Source: a virus. From it: a stretch of 57,555 nt of DNA. Below, one piece after another: positions 38,336-45,698 of the stretch (positions are counted from its first letter, which is position 1; each line of letters starts with the position of its first letter). The DNA is taken from the IMG/VR virus record IMGVR_UViG_3300044251_000011, positions 1 to 57,555 of that record; one strand, given 5' to 3'. The translations under genes and the position numbers were made by a program. The notes below the pieces were generated by a model, which saw only the letters and a list, made by a program, of their open reading frames with translations, did no database searches and was not told where the DNA came from.

Positions 38336-40275
38336 GCGGCCTCCACCTCCAGAAGCCCACGGCCCTGGTTCGGCATCGCCAGCGTGGCGTACAGCATGTC
38401 GTCGTGGTGGCGGAGCCCTCGGGTCAGCAGCTCGGACACGTAGGTGGACAGCACCCGCTCCAGCTCGGCCGGGTCCACGCCGAGGTCGGCGGCGGCCACG
38501 CCCACGTGGGTCCACGCGCCCTCGGTGACCTTGCGCGCCTTCTCCGGGGTGATCGGCCCCACGTGGTGGTGGAGTTCGTGGCGCGGCACCTCGGACCAGC
38601 GGCCGTGCCGCTCTTGCGGCGTGGTGAGTCGGCCGCCCGCCAGCTCCAGCGCGCGGAGGATCATCAGCTTGGCCGAGGCGTTGAACACGGCCATCGGGGA
38701 AGGGAGCGCCAGCACCGGCCGGGCGGCCAGCGCGATCCGCTCGTCAAGGCGCGCCGTGATGGCGGCGGCCTCGTCCGGCTCGTCGGGTGCCTCTCCCCCG
38801 TTCGGCGCGCCGTCGTCCTCCTCGCTATCGCTCGGAGCACTGTCCGCGTTCTGGTCCGAGGTCGGCGGAAGGCCCACGCTCTTGACGCCGGGAAGGCCGA
38901 GCGCCGCCTGGACGGCTGGGTCCAGGATGAGGTCCGGCTGGGTCTTCACCAGGCTGAGGAGGATCTGGGCCGCGCGCTCGGGGACCGAGGGCATCTGGTC
39001 CGGGTCGAACGCTCCGGCCTTGACCACCTCGTCATCGCGGATCAGGAACCGGTCGTGGAGCTGTAGCGCCTCGTCCAGGCGGTTGGGCTTGGCGGCCAGG
39101 CTGGACGTGTCGAACGCGAACGCGTACCGCTCGGGGTTGGCGACGCCCATCGACTCCAGGGCGCGCCGGAGGAACCCTCGGGTGAGGGCGTCCGCGATGA
39201 GGCCCAGGTACGAGCGAATCCACCGAATGCCCTCGTCCGAGATCAGCCAGGCGGTCCAGTGGTTGGCGTCCCCGATGCCGGTCAGCACCTCGCCCGGGAT
39301 CTCGGCCGACGAGGCCAGGCGAGCAATCGCCTTGTCCTTCATCGGGGTGATCTCGGCGGACAGCTCGCTCCAGAAGTTGATCGGCTTCAGCTTGTCCAGG
39401 TGCTCGATCATCTCGTCCGGCACGGTCGCCATGATCGGGACCATCGCGCTGGCGCGGCTCTGGTCGGCCATGCTCGCGGCGGCGGCGCGCTGAAGGTAGG
39501 CCATGAACCCGGCCAGGCCCTCGGGGTCGGAGTCCAGCCGGGGGAAGTCGATGCCCTCGGGGAGGAACATCACGCCAGCGCCGGTGAGCCGGGAGTCCAG
39601 CTCCGCGAACTCGCGCTTGGTCAACAGCTCGATCTCGCGCAACGGCACGATGGCCGAGCGCGTGAACGAGTCGGCCTGGTCGGTGTCGTTGGGGTGCGGA
39701 CGCCAGCACCGGATCAGGATGTCCGTCCCGTCCTGGAGCACCAGCTTTGAGCCGCCCCGGATCTGGGGCCGCTTCACGCTGATCTCGTCGCCGGTGCGGG
39801 ACAGCGCCGAGCCGGTCACCACGAACCAGGAGCCCTCGGCCGCCTCGGGGTTGCTGGCCGCGCCCTCGCCCACGATCCAGCACTCCCCGCCCACGGCGAG
39901 GTCCACCCCGGCCAGCCGGAGGTTGTCATCGCGCTGGCTCCCCGTGCCGAGCGGGACGGCGGCCAGGCGGCGGATCGTCTCGTCCTGGACCTCGCCCTGT
40001 TCCTCGCCGGTGTCGTCCACCTCGGTCACGTAGAGCCGGGCCTGGGCCACGCTGTCACCGACGCGCCCGGCCAGGAAGTGGTGTTCCGGGATGATGTCGT
40101 ACAGACGCCAGCCCTCGGTCTGCCAGTCGCGGTTCCCGAACTTCCAGGTACGCCACGAGCCGGTGGCCCCGAGGTCCACCTGGGCCGTGGCACCGGCGAG
40201 CGCGATCCGCTGGGCCACCTCGTGGCCGAACGGCTCGGGCGGCGCGAGCGCCTTCTGTCGGCGGAGAGCCACCAT
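38332..40275 (-). CDS. Portal protein
   Basis: 647 residues. SAVQARLYVTEVDD-type clip region, then GECWIVGEG, FTRSAIVPLREIELLTKREFAELDSRLTGAGVMFLPEGIDFP, and IPGEVLTGIGDANHWTAWLISDEGIRWIRSYLGLIADALT match the dodecameric DNA-entry portal of actinophages. The C-terminal 150 residues (helical, His-rich near HHHVGP) are an extension. ATG at 40275 overlaps the upstream TAA (TAATG). Confidence 0.92.
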   Translation of the reverse strand: MVALRRQKALAPPEPFGHEVAQRIALAGATAQVDLGATGSWRTWKFGNRDWQTEGWRLYDIIPEHHFLAGRVGDSVAQARLYVTEVDDTGEEQGEVQDETIRRLAAVPLGTGSQRDDNLRLAGVDLAVGGECWIVGEGAASNPEAAEGSWFVVTGSALSRTGDEISVKRPQIRGGSKLVLQDGTDILIRCWRPHPNDTDQADSFTRSAIVPLREIELLTKREFAELDSRLTGAGVMFLPEGIDFPRLDSDPEGLAGFMAYLQRAAAASMADQSRASAMVPIMATVPDEMIEHLDKLKPINFWSELSAEITPMKDKAIARLASSAEIPGEVLTGIGDANHWTAWLISDEGIRWIRSYLGLIADALTRGFLRRALESMGVANPERYAFAFDTSSLAAKPNRLDEALQLHDRFLIRDDEVVKAGAFDPDQMPSVPERAAQILLSLVKTQPDLILDPAVQAALGLPGVKSVGLPPTSDQNADSAPSDSEEDDGAPNGGEAPDEPDEAAAITARLDERIALAARPVLALPSPMAVFNASAKLMILRALELAGGRLTTPQERHGRWSEVPRHELHHHVGPITPEKARKVTEGAWTHVGVAAADLGVDPAELERVLSTYVSELLTRGLRHHDDMLYATLAMPNQGRGLLEVEAA

Positions 40276-40586
40276 TACCTCCCGAGGTTCGCGGTCATGC
40301 CGGTGACCTGGCTGAAGGCCAGGGCCAGGGCCGGGATCAGCATGACGGGCGAGTCGCCCCAGAACCAGACCAGGGGAGCGGCAACCAGGGCCACCCACAT
40401 CCCGGCGCACCACGGACACGTGATCAACGTGGAGATGGCCGCGCCCAGGGTGGCGGGCCGATCGTCCAGCCGGACCGTGATCCAGTCGCGCACGGGCTCA
40501 GTGATCGAGTCGGCCACGATGAGCCCGGTCAGGCGTGCCACGGCGAGCGCGAACACCAGGAGCTGGAGCCAGAGCGGGACCGTCAT
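40275..40586 (-). CDS. DUF1360-type membrane protein
   Basis: 103 residues. VARLTGLIVADSITEPVRDWI, ISTLITCPWCAGMWVALVAAPLVWFW with two or three transmembrane helices is the DUF1360 pattern, seen in actinobacteria and their phages; function unknown. It starts the head operon; leaderless, with TAGGAT 6 nt before ATG 40586. Confidence 0.82.
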   Translation of the reverse strand: MTVPLWLQLLVFALAVARLTGLIVADSITEPVRDWITVRLDDRPATLGAAISTLITCPWCAGMWVALVAAPLVWFWGDSPVMLIPALALAFSQVTGMTANLGR

Positions 40587-40592
40587 GCGCCC

Positions 40593-40616
40593 ATCCTACG
40601 GGCACAAGGGGGCATC
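40593..40616 (-). promoter_or_regulatory. Late-type leaderless promoter of the head operon
   Basis: Minus strand GATGCCCCCT (40607-40616), 8 bp, TAGGAT (40593-40598), 6 nt, ATG. Confidence 0.75.
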
Positions 40617-40633
40617 TCGGCTCCAGCGTCCGC

Positions 40634-40651
40634 TTGACACTTCACAGTCAG
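40634..40651. promoter_or_regulatory. Operator palindrome above the head operon
   Basis: TTGAC-ACTTCACA-GTCAG, covering the stop of the gene 40648-40923 and about 20 bp upstream of the late box of the promoter at 40593. A plus-strand -10 (GAAGGT) at 17 bp is weak. Confidence 0.7.
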
Positions 40652-40923
40652 TCCCTGAAGGTCCGCGCGCTGATGAACCGGCAGCGAGCCAGCGCGCCCT
40701 CGAACCGGCGGAGCGACGCCCGGTAGCCCAGCTCGGTCAAGGACCGGCCGAACGCGTTCTGGGTGACCGGGATCAGCCCGGCCTCGCGCGCCATCGCCGC
40801 GTACCAGTCGTACAGCTCGGCGCTCGGGTACCAGCCAGGGCCGCGCCCCATGTCCTCGACCACCGCGCGGAGGTTGGCCTGGGTCAGCCCGGCCACCTGG
40901 GCCGTGGGCTTCAGCTCGGTCAC
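40648..40923 (-). CDS. Small winged-helix-like protein (paralogue of 40920-41156)
   Basis: 91 residues. WYPSAELYDWYAAMAREAGLIPVTQNAFGRSLTELGYRASLRRFEG resembles the C-terminal winged-helix of phage/plasmid D5-type primases (aseLY-aY-W, fgrsL-e-Gy), here as a free-standing protein. GTG at 40923 overlaps the upstream stop (GTGA). Candidate DNA-binding regulator, perhaps of late genes. Confidence 0.7.
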   Translation of the reverse strand: MTELKPTAQVAGLTQANLRAVVEDMGRGPGWYPSAELYDWYAAMAREAGLIPVTQNAFGRSLTELGYRASLRRFEGALARCRFISARTFRD

Positions 40924-41156
40924 ACCAACCACGCCCGGTGCTTGACGCCCTCGACCGTACGGACCTTGCGCTGTCCACCGGCGCGCCCCAGGGCCTGGCC
41001 CCAGGCGATGAACGAGCCCGGCGGGTCGCCCTTCTCCCCGGCGTACGCCAGGTACTCCTCGTACAGATCGGCGGAGAGGTAGACCCCCGCTCCGCCGATC
41101 CGGGCCACCACGGCCTCCACGTCACCTCGCGTCACGTTCGCCAGCTTCTTGGTCAT
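40920..41156 (-). CDS. Small winged-helix-like protein (paralogue of 40648-40923)
   Basis: 78 residues, MTKKLANVTRGDVEAVVARIGGAGVYLSADLYEEYLAYAGEKGDPPGSFIAWGQALGRAGGQRKVRTVEGVKHRAW. Same layout as its neighbour (YlSAdLYeeY, then alGraGg-rk-r-v-G-k). Leaderless start: TACCAT ends 6 nt before the ATG. It lies directly below the late upstream element at 41202-41296. Confidence 0.72.
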   Translation of the reverse strand: MTKKLANVTRGDVEAVVARIGGAGVYLSADLYEEYLAYAGEKGDPPGSFIAWGQALGRAGGQRKVRTVEGVKHRAWLV

Positions 41157-41162
41157 GCACCG

Positions 41163-41168
41163 ATGGTA
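41163..41168 (-). promoter_or_regulatory. -10 of the leaderless promoter for gene 40920-41156
   Basis: Minus strand TACCAT, 6 nt before the ATG. No GATGCCCCCT box; the larger upstream element at 41202-41296 takes its place. Confidence 0.5.
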
Positions 41169-41201
41169 CACGATGGTAACCGATGGGCGCGCCCCGGGGG
41201 A

Positions 41202-41296
41202 GGGGAGTGGGTACACGACAAAACCCAGAAATCTTTCTAACGCGCCTCACGTGTGTACGCATGTGGGGGTAATGCGTTAACAAAGACATCATTTCT
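41202..41296. promoter_or_regulatory. Late upstream element, copy B
   Basis: Repeats copy A at 13998-14098: a 22-bp block (41202-41223, three differences) and the core at 41246-41284 with ACGCAT-N9-ATGCGT (41257-41262, 41272-41277) and GTTAAC. A shorter, different inverted repeat (AGAAAT 41227-41232, ATTTCT 41291-41296) flanks the core. The region is more AT-rich than its surroundings, so an origin is an alternative reading. Confidence 0.65.
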
Positions 41297-41332
41297 CAGA
41301 ATCGAGAGTTCGCGCGCTATACCCAGGTCCCC

Positions 41333-41950
41333 TCAAACGTCCCGATGGTCCGAGCCCCAGTCCGGGTCATAGTGCCGCCGGTACTCCTGGCCCTGGACGG
41401 TCGGCGGCACCCGGTCCGGCGCGCTGGTCTTGCGCTCGATCTTGCGCTTGCACCACGGGCACCGGCCCTCGGCGTCCGCCGAGCCGTGGCCGCTCACGCT
41501 CTCCGGGCACCCGCTCAACCCTCGACCTTCACTTGAGGGTTCCCCAGACTCATGGCCCCCGTACGTGAACGGCCGAGCCGTCTCCTTGCGAGGGGGCCGG
41601 GGTCCTCGGGGTGTGGATTGCGGCGGCCGGGGAGGCCAGGTGCCACGCGCCGCCCGGGGTGCGTCGGCGGGGTCGCGCACCAGGCCAAAGCGCCGGAGCC
41701 AGGCGTCCACGACCTCCCACGCGGCCCCAGCGGCCCGGAACTCGCGCACCACGCCACGGATGTCCGAGGGCATCGCGGGAGGCACGGCCAGCGTGCCGTC
41801 CCGATCGCACCGGGCCGAGATCCCGCGTCCGCTCTTGGTCCGCACGGCCGGTATGCCGGGGTAGCACCGGGCCTCGTCCTGCCCGTACTTCTTCCCGCAC
41901 GAGGGACAGCGGCCCGGCCCCCGGTCCACCGGCCGGACCTCAGCACCCAC
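41333..41950 (-). CDS. Zinc-ribbon protein
   Basis: 205 residues from GTG 41950, which overlaps the upstream stop by 11 nt. Two zinc ribbons: CPSCGKKYGQDEARCYPG near the start and CPWCKRKIERK near the end, with a helical middle (PSDIRGVVREFRAAGAAWEVVDAWLRRFGLV). A longer frame upstream is a shadow of the next gene. Function unknown. Confidence 0.65.
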   Translation of the reverse strand: MGAEVRPVDRGPGRCPSCGKKYGQDEARCYPGIPAVRTKSGRGISARCDRDGTLAVPPAMPSDIRGVVREFRAAGAAWEVVDAWLRRFGLVRDPADAPRAARGTWPPRPPQSTPRGPRPPRKETARPFTYGGHESGEPSSEGRGLSGCPESVSGHGSADAEGRCPWCKRKIERKTSAPDRVPPTVQGQEYRRHYDPDWGSDHRDV

Positions 41951-42362
41951 GGCACTCGCTCCAGTCGCCAGCGAGCACCCGGGGGCAATGCTCGGCACAG
42001 TGGGTCCGGATCTTCTCGTCGTCGTAGTCCAGCCGCTCCGAGCACGCGCACACCGGGTGCGTCTCGCGGTTGTAGCCACAGCCAGCCCAGCCGGTGATCG
42101 TGCCGGTCTCGGCCGAGCCCATCGGCGCGAACGAGATCCGGGCCTCGCAATACCGGCCGCCCCCGACGAACGGGTGGTCCCGCATCGCTTGGCGCATGAT
42201 CCGCGCGCCACGGTCGGCCGCCTCCTCGCGCTCGGCCGGAGAGCTACCCATCAGCGGGTGACCGTCATCTGTCAACCGCCGGGTGTGCCAGCCGTCCGGC
42301 TCCCCCTCCCGGCGGGCCAGGCCGTCCTCGCTCGGCGGCCACATCCCGATCTGGTCGATCAT
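41940..42362 (-). CDS. Cys-rich hypothetical protein
   Basis: 140 residues, MIDQIGMWPPSEDGLARREGE... . The C-terminal part is Cys/His-rich (GRYCEARISFAP, ITGWAGCGYNRETHPVCACSERLDY, THCAEHCPRVLAGDWSECRGC), suggesting metal binding. ATG at 42362 overlaps the HNH gene stop (ATGA). A weak operator-like palindrome (GTGAC-N8-GTCAA) lies at 42258-42275. Confidence 0.75.
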   Translation of the reverse strand: MIDQIGMWPPSEDGLARREGEPDGWHTRRLTDDGHPLMGSSPAEREEAADRGARIMRQAMRDHPFVGGGRYCEARISFAPMGSAETGTITGWAGCGYNRETHPVCACSERLDYDDEKIRTHCAEHCPRVLAGDWSECRGC

Positions 42363-42718
42363 CACTTCCTCCTCGTCGTCGCGCCGGTCGAGCTGTTGCA
42401 CCGGGAGCAAGCGGGACGAATGTTGTCCCGCCGGTACGTCCCGCCCTGGCACCCGGGCCGGATACGGTCCACGGTCACGGTGTCCACGGTCAGGAGCTGG
42501 CCGCATCGGTAGCACCGGCACGCCGGTTGAGCGCCCTCGGTGCCGACCAGCACGGCGACCACCATCGGGCCGTGGAACAGGTCGATCACCACCACGTCCT
42601 GGTCGGCCCGGTAGCACGCCACCAGCCACTCACGGCGTCGCCTACGGTCCTCACTGCCTCCCCGGGCGTTGCCGTTCGTCGTGCCTCTCCGGCTCGCTGG
42701 CCGGTCCCCGGCGCTCAC
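42362..42718 (-). CDS. HNH endonuclease
   Basis: 118 residues from GTG 42718 (GTGA overlap). CRCYRCGQLLTVDTVTVDRIRPGCQGGTYRRDNIRPACSRCNSSTG has the Cys4 zinc site and the HNH pattern (here the first position is D-R-I-R-P-G; N in DNIRPAC; C-x-x-CN). Such free-standing HNH proteins are common near phage packaging genes and may help terminase or act as homing-type nucleases. Confidence 0.85.
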   Translation of the reverse strand: MSAGDRPASRRGTTNGNARGGSEDRRRRREWLVACYRADQDVVVIDLFHGPMVVAVLVGTEGAQPACRCYRCGQLLTVDTVTVDRIRPGCQGGTYRRDNIRPACSRCNSSTGATTRRK

Positions 42719-42963
42719 TGGCTCGCCAGGTGACGGGGGATGTTCTTAGCGGCCACCTTGCGGCCCTTGCCCCGGTTGGCGCGGCCCAGCTTGCCCGCGT
42801 GGAAGAACCCGCACTGGTTGCACCAGTAGGTGTTCGAGTTCCCCCGGGTCCACTTCCCGGCCGCGATCAGCCCCGAGCGCTGGCCCTCGGCCTCGGCCTG
42901 GGTCCGGTGCTGGGTCTTGGGGCGTCCGCCGCTGGAGCACTTCTTGAGGTAGCCCACGCTCAT
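42715..42963 (-). CDS. Small zinc-binding protein
   Basis: 82 residues, MSVGYLKKCSSGGRPKTQHRTQAEAEGQRS..., with YWCNQCGFFHAGK, a Cys-His knuckle typical of small phage proteins. Basic tail. ATGA overlap with the gene upstream. Confidence 0.75.
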   Translation of the reverse strand: MSVGYLKKCSSGGRPKTQHRTQAEAEGQRSGLIAAGKWTRGNSNTYWCNQCGFFHAGKLGRANRGKGRKVAAKNIPRHLASQ

Positions 42964-43517
42964 GACTTCCACGCCCGATCGTGCGCCGCGTGTGCCCGCT
43001 TGCTGGCCGCCTTCAGCGCCGCCACCAGGTCCGCCACGGTGAGGTTGGGGAGCAGCGTCCCGGCCAGCACCTCGTCCACCGCGAACAGGAACCCCAGCGC
43101 CGCCAGCCGCCCGGCCTCGCTGTTGCGCGCGCTCTTGTCGAACGCGTGGACCTGGGCCTCCAGGCCCTTGATCACGTCGCCGTGCGCCTCACAGTCGAGC
43201 GCCCTCGCGCTGGCCTCGCGGATACCCCGGTCCCGGTCCACTCGTGCGTGGGTCGCCTGGTCGCCCAGGAACTCGACGTACGTCACCAGGTCCACGACCT
43301 CGGGGGTCAGTGCCGGTGCGTCCGTGATGATCTTCCGCGCGCTGGCCCGGACGTACATCGACGTGGCCGCCAGCAAGGTGTCCGGTCCGTCGTACAGGTC
43401 ATCGCGCTGGTCCAGGTGCCGTCCGCCGGGGTGTGCCGGTATGCCCTGGCACTTGGTCCGCTGGCACATCGCCCGGTGTTCCGGTCGTGCCGGGTCGTAT
43501 CGGTTCGTCGTTGTCAT
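42960..43517 (-). CDS. Hypothetical helical protein, leaderless
   Basis: 185 residues, MTTTNRYDPARPEHRAMCQRTKCQGIPAHPGGRHLDQRDDL..., N-terminal Cys/His cluster, then long helices. The ATG at 43517 lies 7 nt below TAAGGT; GGAG 4 nt upstream may still help. No family recognised. First gene of a five-gene operon with the HNH gene. Confidence 0.78.
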   Translation of the reverse strand: MTTTNRYDPARPEHRAMCQRTKCQGIPAHPGGRHLDQRDDLYDGPDTLLAATSMYVRASARKIITDAPALTPEVVDLVTYVEFLGDQATHARVDRDRGIREASARALDCEAHGDVIKGLEAQVHAFDKSARNSEAGRLAALGFLFAVDEVLAGTLLPNLTVADLVAALKAASKRAHAAHDRAWKS

Positions 43518-43524
43518 GTGCTCC

Positions 43525-43553
43525 ACCTTACCGTCATCACTGCGAGGTGTCAA
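43525..43553 (-). promoter_or_regulatory. Early promoter (half operator)
   Basis: Minus strand TTGACA (43548-43553), 17 bp, TAAGGT (43525-43530). Confidence 0.8.
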
Positions 43554-43558
43554 CCGAG

Positions 43559-43588
43559 AAGGCGGCCCGAGCGAACCCGAGCCGCCTT
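43559..43588 (-). terminator. Terminator below gene 43616-44557
   Basis: AAGGCGGC (43559-43566) pairs with GCCGCCTT (43581-43588); TCTCGG follows on the minus strand. Confidence 0.6.
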
Positions 43589-43604
43589 GTCAGTGCAATG
43601 TCAA
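43587..43604. promoter_or_regulatory. Operator palindrome next to terminator
   Basis: TTGTC-AGTGCAAT-GTCAA between the stop of gene 43616 and the terminator stem. Confidence 0.6.
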
Positions 43605-43615
43605 GACTGTGAGGT

Positions 43616-44557
43616 TCAGCCCTCGTACTGGCCGTGCGTGGTGCACCAGCCGGTGGCCCCGTCCACGTCGCACGCGGGCCGGTGGCGGCCGTCCTGGACC
43701 GGCAGGAACTCGGTAGGGATGTCCCGCTCGGTGGCCCACGCGGCCCGCTCGGCCTCGGTCCGGAACACCGGCACCTCGATGGCCCGGAGCGCCGCCGCGC
43801 TGGGTCCGGTCCGCTCCGGCCAGTCCAGGCGCGTGGTCGCCTCGTCGGCCAGGGTCGGCCCGGATCGCACCGGCACGGGGAGCGAGGTCACGGTGTCAGC
43901 CACGCCCAGGTCATCCCGGATGGCCGCCAGCACCTCGGTACGCGGGTCGGCGCTCTGGGGGTAGCTGTCGGCCTCGGGGTCGGTCGTGTCCATCCAGTCC
44001 TCGCGCGGCTCTCCGGCGGGCTGGGTCACGCTCTCCAGCTCCTCGTCCCAGTCCGGGAGGTCCAGCCGCGCCCGGACGGCCCGCGTCCCCTCGTCGTCCC
44101 ACGGGGTCATCTCGCCGGACAGCTCCAGCTCGGCCAGGGTGTTGACCAGGGTGGCCCGGTCCTTCCACTCGGTCTCGGGGTGGATCTGCCAGTGGTCCGA
44201 GATCCACCCCTCGGCCAGGTACCGGCCGGTCTCGGGCTCATACCGGATGGTCAGCTTCTCCCCGGCGTCGCCTTCCCAGGTGGCCGTGTTGCGCTCCCGG
44301 TCGGCGCGCTGGCGCTCCTCGGCCCGCTTCACCCGGTCGTCCTGGATCTTGCGCTCCACGAGGCGGCCCACGACCTGGCCGGTCAGCAGCACGGCGAGCA
44401 GGGTCCACCCGGCCATCCCGGCGACCTCGCGCCAGGTCAGGGTGTCCGAGGAGCTGATCCAGGTCGAGACGGCCACGGCCGCCAACACGAGGACGGCTCC
44501 GGCGATGATCGACGCCCACGAGGGGCCTTGCTGTGTACGCTGGCTGTGCTGGCTCAT
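43616..44557 (-). CDS. Membrane protein with two spans and a long cytoplasmic tail
   Basis: 313 residues. Two hydrophobic segments (ASIIAGAVLVLAAVAVSTWI, about 14-33; AGMAGWTLLAVLLTGQVVG, about 44-62) precede a charged helix (ERKIQDDRVKRAEERQRADRER) and an acidic tail ending CDVDGATGWCTTHGQYEG. ATG at 44557 preferred over GTG 44569, which would lie directly against the GGAAGG. Function unknown. Confidence 0.72.
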   Translation of the reverse strand: MSQHSQRTQQGPSWASIIAGAVLVLAAVAVSTWISSSDTLTWREVAGMAGWTLLAVLLTGQVVGRLVERKIQDDRVKRAEERQRADRERNTATWEGDAGEKLTIRYEPETGRYLAEGWISDHWQIHPETEWKDRATLVNTLAELELSGEMTPWDDEGTRAVRARLDLPDWDEELESVTQPAGEPREDWMDTTDPEADSYPQSADPRTEVLAAIRDDLGVADTVTSLPVPVRSGPTLADEATTRLDWPERTGPSAAALRAIEVPVFRTEAERAAWATERDIPTEFLPVQDGRHRPACDVDGATGWCTTHGQYEG

Positions 44558-44588
44558 CTCGGCCCGCACCTTCCTTCCTGTTCGGTCT

Positions 44589-44614
44589 CGGCCCTCCCCT
44601 TACCGGGAGGGCCG
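44589..44614 (-). terminator. Hairpin between genes 44622 and 44557
   Basis: CGGCCCTCCC (44589-44598) pairs with GGGAGGGCCG (44605-44614), 6-nt loop. Confidence 0.6.
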
Positions 44615-44621
44615 TGGTCGT

Positions 44622-44852
44622 CTAACGGACAAGGGCGTCGGTGTCTCCACCGATCAGGACGGGCTCGTGGCTGTCCACGTGAGCCTGGGCGGACCGTACG
44701 GCCTTCTCCTCGTCCCACCGGTGCATCGTCTTGCCGCACTCGGTGCACGAGCCACGCCAGCCCCGAGGGGCCGACCCGTTTGCCGGTAGCCACTCGCTGA
44801 GCGTGATCCCGATACCGGGGTCCACCTCGTTGAACACGACCCGCTTAGCCAT
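44622..44852 (-). CDS. Small zinc-finger-like protein
   Basis: 76 residues. MAKRVVFNEVDPGIGITLSEWLPANGS..., then GSCTECGKTMHRWDEEKAVRSAQAHVDSHEP, a C2H2-like arrangement (C-x2-C, H, H). ATG at 44852 follows GCGGAG and the leftward half of the face-to-face promoter at 44879-44913. Confidence 0.75.
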   Translation of the reverse strand: MAKRVVFNEVDPGIGITLSEWLPANGSAPRGWRGSCTECGKTMHRWDEEKAVRSAQAHVDSHEPVLIGGDTDALVR

Positions 44853-44878
44853 CTCCGCTGTCCTTCCTCGTTCGGTAG

Positions 44879-44913
44879 TTGCAAACCTAGCAGTCATGAC
44901 GGTAACGTGGCAA
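44879..44913. promoter_or_regulatory. Overlapping face-to-face promoters
   Basis: Rightward: TTGCAA (44879-44884), 18 bp, TAACGT (44903-44908). Leftward: TTGCCA (minus strand, 44908-44913), 17 bp, CTAGGT (44885-44890). Each -10 lies next to the other's -35, so only one can be used at a time. Confidence 0.65.
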
Positions 44914-44945
44914 CCCCCGGACGGACCGGGGAGGAAGGCAAGGCG

Positions 44946-45221
44946 ATGACCACCGATCCGAACGGCTGGTTTCTCACCAGCCAGGCGCTTGACCACCACG
45001 CCACGGTGGCGGCTGTCCTGGCCGCGCTTCCCGAGTGGCTGTCCGGGGACGAGAAGACAGCGGACGCCCTCGCGGGCTCGCTGGCTCGTGCCGGATACGC
45101 CCTCGTCCAGATCGAGGGCACGGCCACCACGGCCGTGATCCACGACCTGACCCAGGCCGTGGAGGCCAACCTGATCGACCCCAGCGACGCGCCGGGGTTC
45201 CTAGCTCGGAAAGAGGACTGA
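44946..45221 (+). CDS. Hypothetical early protein
   Basis: 91 residues, MTTDPNGWFLTSQALDHHATVAAVLAALPEWLSGDEKTADALAGSL..., helical with a short beta stretch (ALVQIEGTATTAVIHDL). AGGCG upstream. Resembles small actinophage early proteins; function unknown. Confidence 0.78.
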   Translation: MTTDPNGWFLTSQALDHHATVAAVLAALPEWLSGDEKTADALAGSLARAGYALVQIEGTATTAVIHDLTQAVEANLIDPSDAPGFLARKED

Positions 45222-45224
45222 ACC

Positions 45225-45308
45225 GTGGAGTTCGATGTCGGCAACAACCTGGGTGCGGCGCTGTTCGTGCTCGCCATCGCGGCGTGTATCTGGGCGGCCC
45301 GCCGGTAG
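45225..45308 (+). CDS. Membrane micropeptide
   Basis: 27 residues from GTG 45225 (AGAGGA upstream): VEFDVGNNLGAALFVLAIAA then CIWAARR, one transmembrane helix with a basic end. Confidence 0.55.
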   Translation: MEFDVGNNLGAALFVLAIAACIWAARR

Positions 45309-45311
45309 AGC

Positions 45312-45340
45312 TGGACACTTCCCCGTCACTACTGTAAGGT
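45312..45340 (+). promoter_or_regulatory. Early promoter with weakened operator
   Basis: TGGACA (45312-45317), 17 bp, TAAGGT (45335-45340); operator-like TGGAC-N8-GTCAC at 45312-45329. Confidence 0.75.
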
Positions 45341-45381
45341 TGTACGTAGTGGCGGGGAGGTCCCGCTCAGAGGAGGGGACA

Positions 45382-45546
45382 ATGGCGCGCGACAAGGACA
45401 ACACCGGCCCGAGCCGGGACGATCGCTCCAGCGGCGGCTCGTCCGGCGGGTCCGGCGGCTCGGGCACCGGCCCGGGTCGTACCGAGGGCGGCGGCCGGGA
45501 CGGCCAGCAGGGCGGCCGGGGCACCGGCTCCGGCGGCTCCCGTTGA
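45382..45546 (+). CDS. Gly/Ser-rich small protein
   Basis: 54 residues, MARDKDNTGPSRDDRSSGGSSGGSG..., disordered. AGGAGGGG ribosome site. Common type in actinophages; function unknown. Confidence 0.7.
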   Translation: MARDKDNTGPSRDDRSSGGSSGGSGGSGTGPGRTEGGGRDGQQGGRGTGSGGSR

Positions 45547-45698
45547 TCGAGGGAACAGGACCAGGGCGTGGCCGCTTCTGGCGGCCCGTCCTGTTCGTCC
45601 TGAGCCACGTACCCGGGCTGTTCGGCCCGGAGCCACCCCGAGAGCAAGCACACCGCGAGGGCCGCACCGTGGCCGTGATCAGGAAGGCAGAGCGCTAG
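45543..45698 (+). CDS. Small protein, overlapping start
   Basis: 51 residues from TTG 45543, which overlaps the previous stop (TTGA). MIEGTGPGRGRFWRPVLFVLSHVPGLFGPE..., a short hydrophobic helix and basic tail. Supported only by its neat overlaps with both neighbours. Confidence 0.45.
   Translation: MIEGTGPGRGRFWRPVLFVLSHVPGLFGPEPPREQAHREGRTVAVIRKAER

Noticed and set aside
41333-42211. 292-codon version of the zinc-ribbon gene
   Set aside because: The first 87 codons are a shadow of gene 41940-42362; GTG 41950 fits the operon overlap.
42258-42275. Additional operator (GTGAC-N8-GTCAA)
   Set aside because: Outer arms fit partly but the inner bases (CGTCATCT) do not match the other sites; left as possible only.
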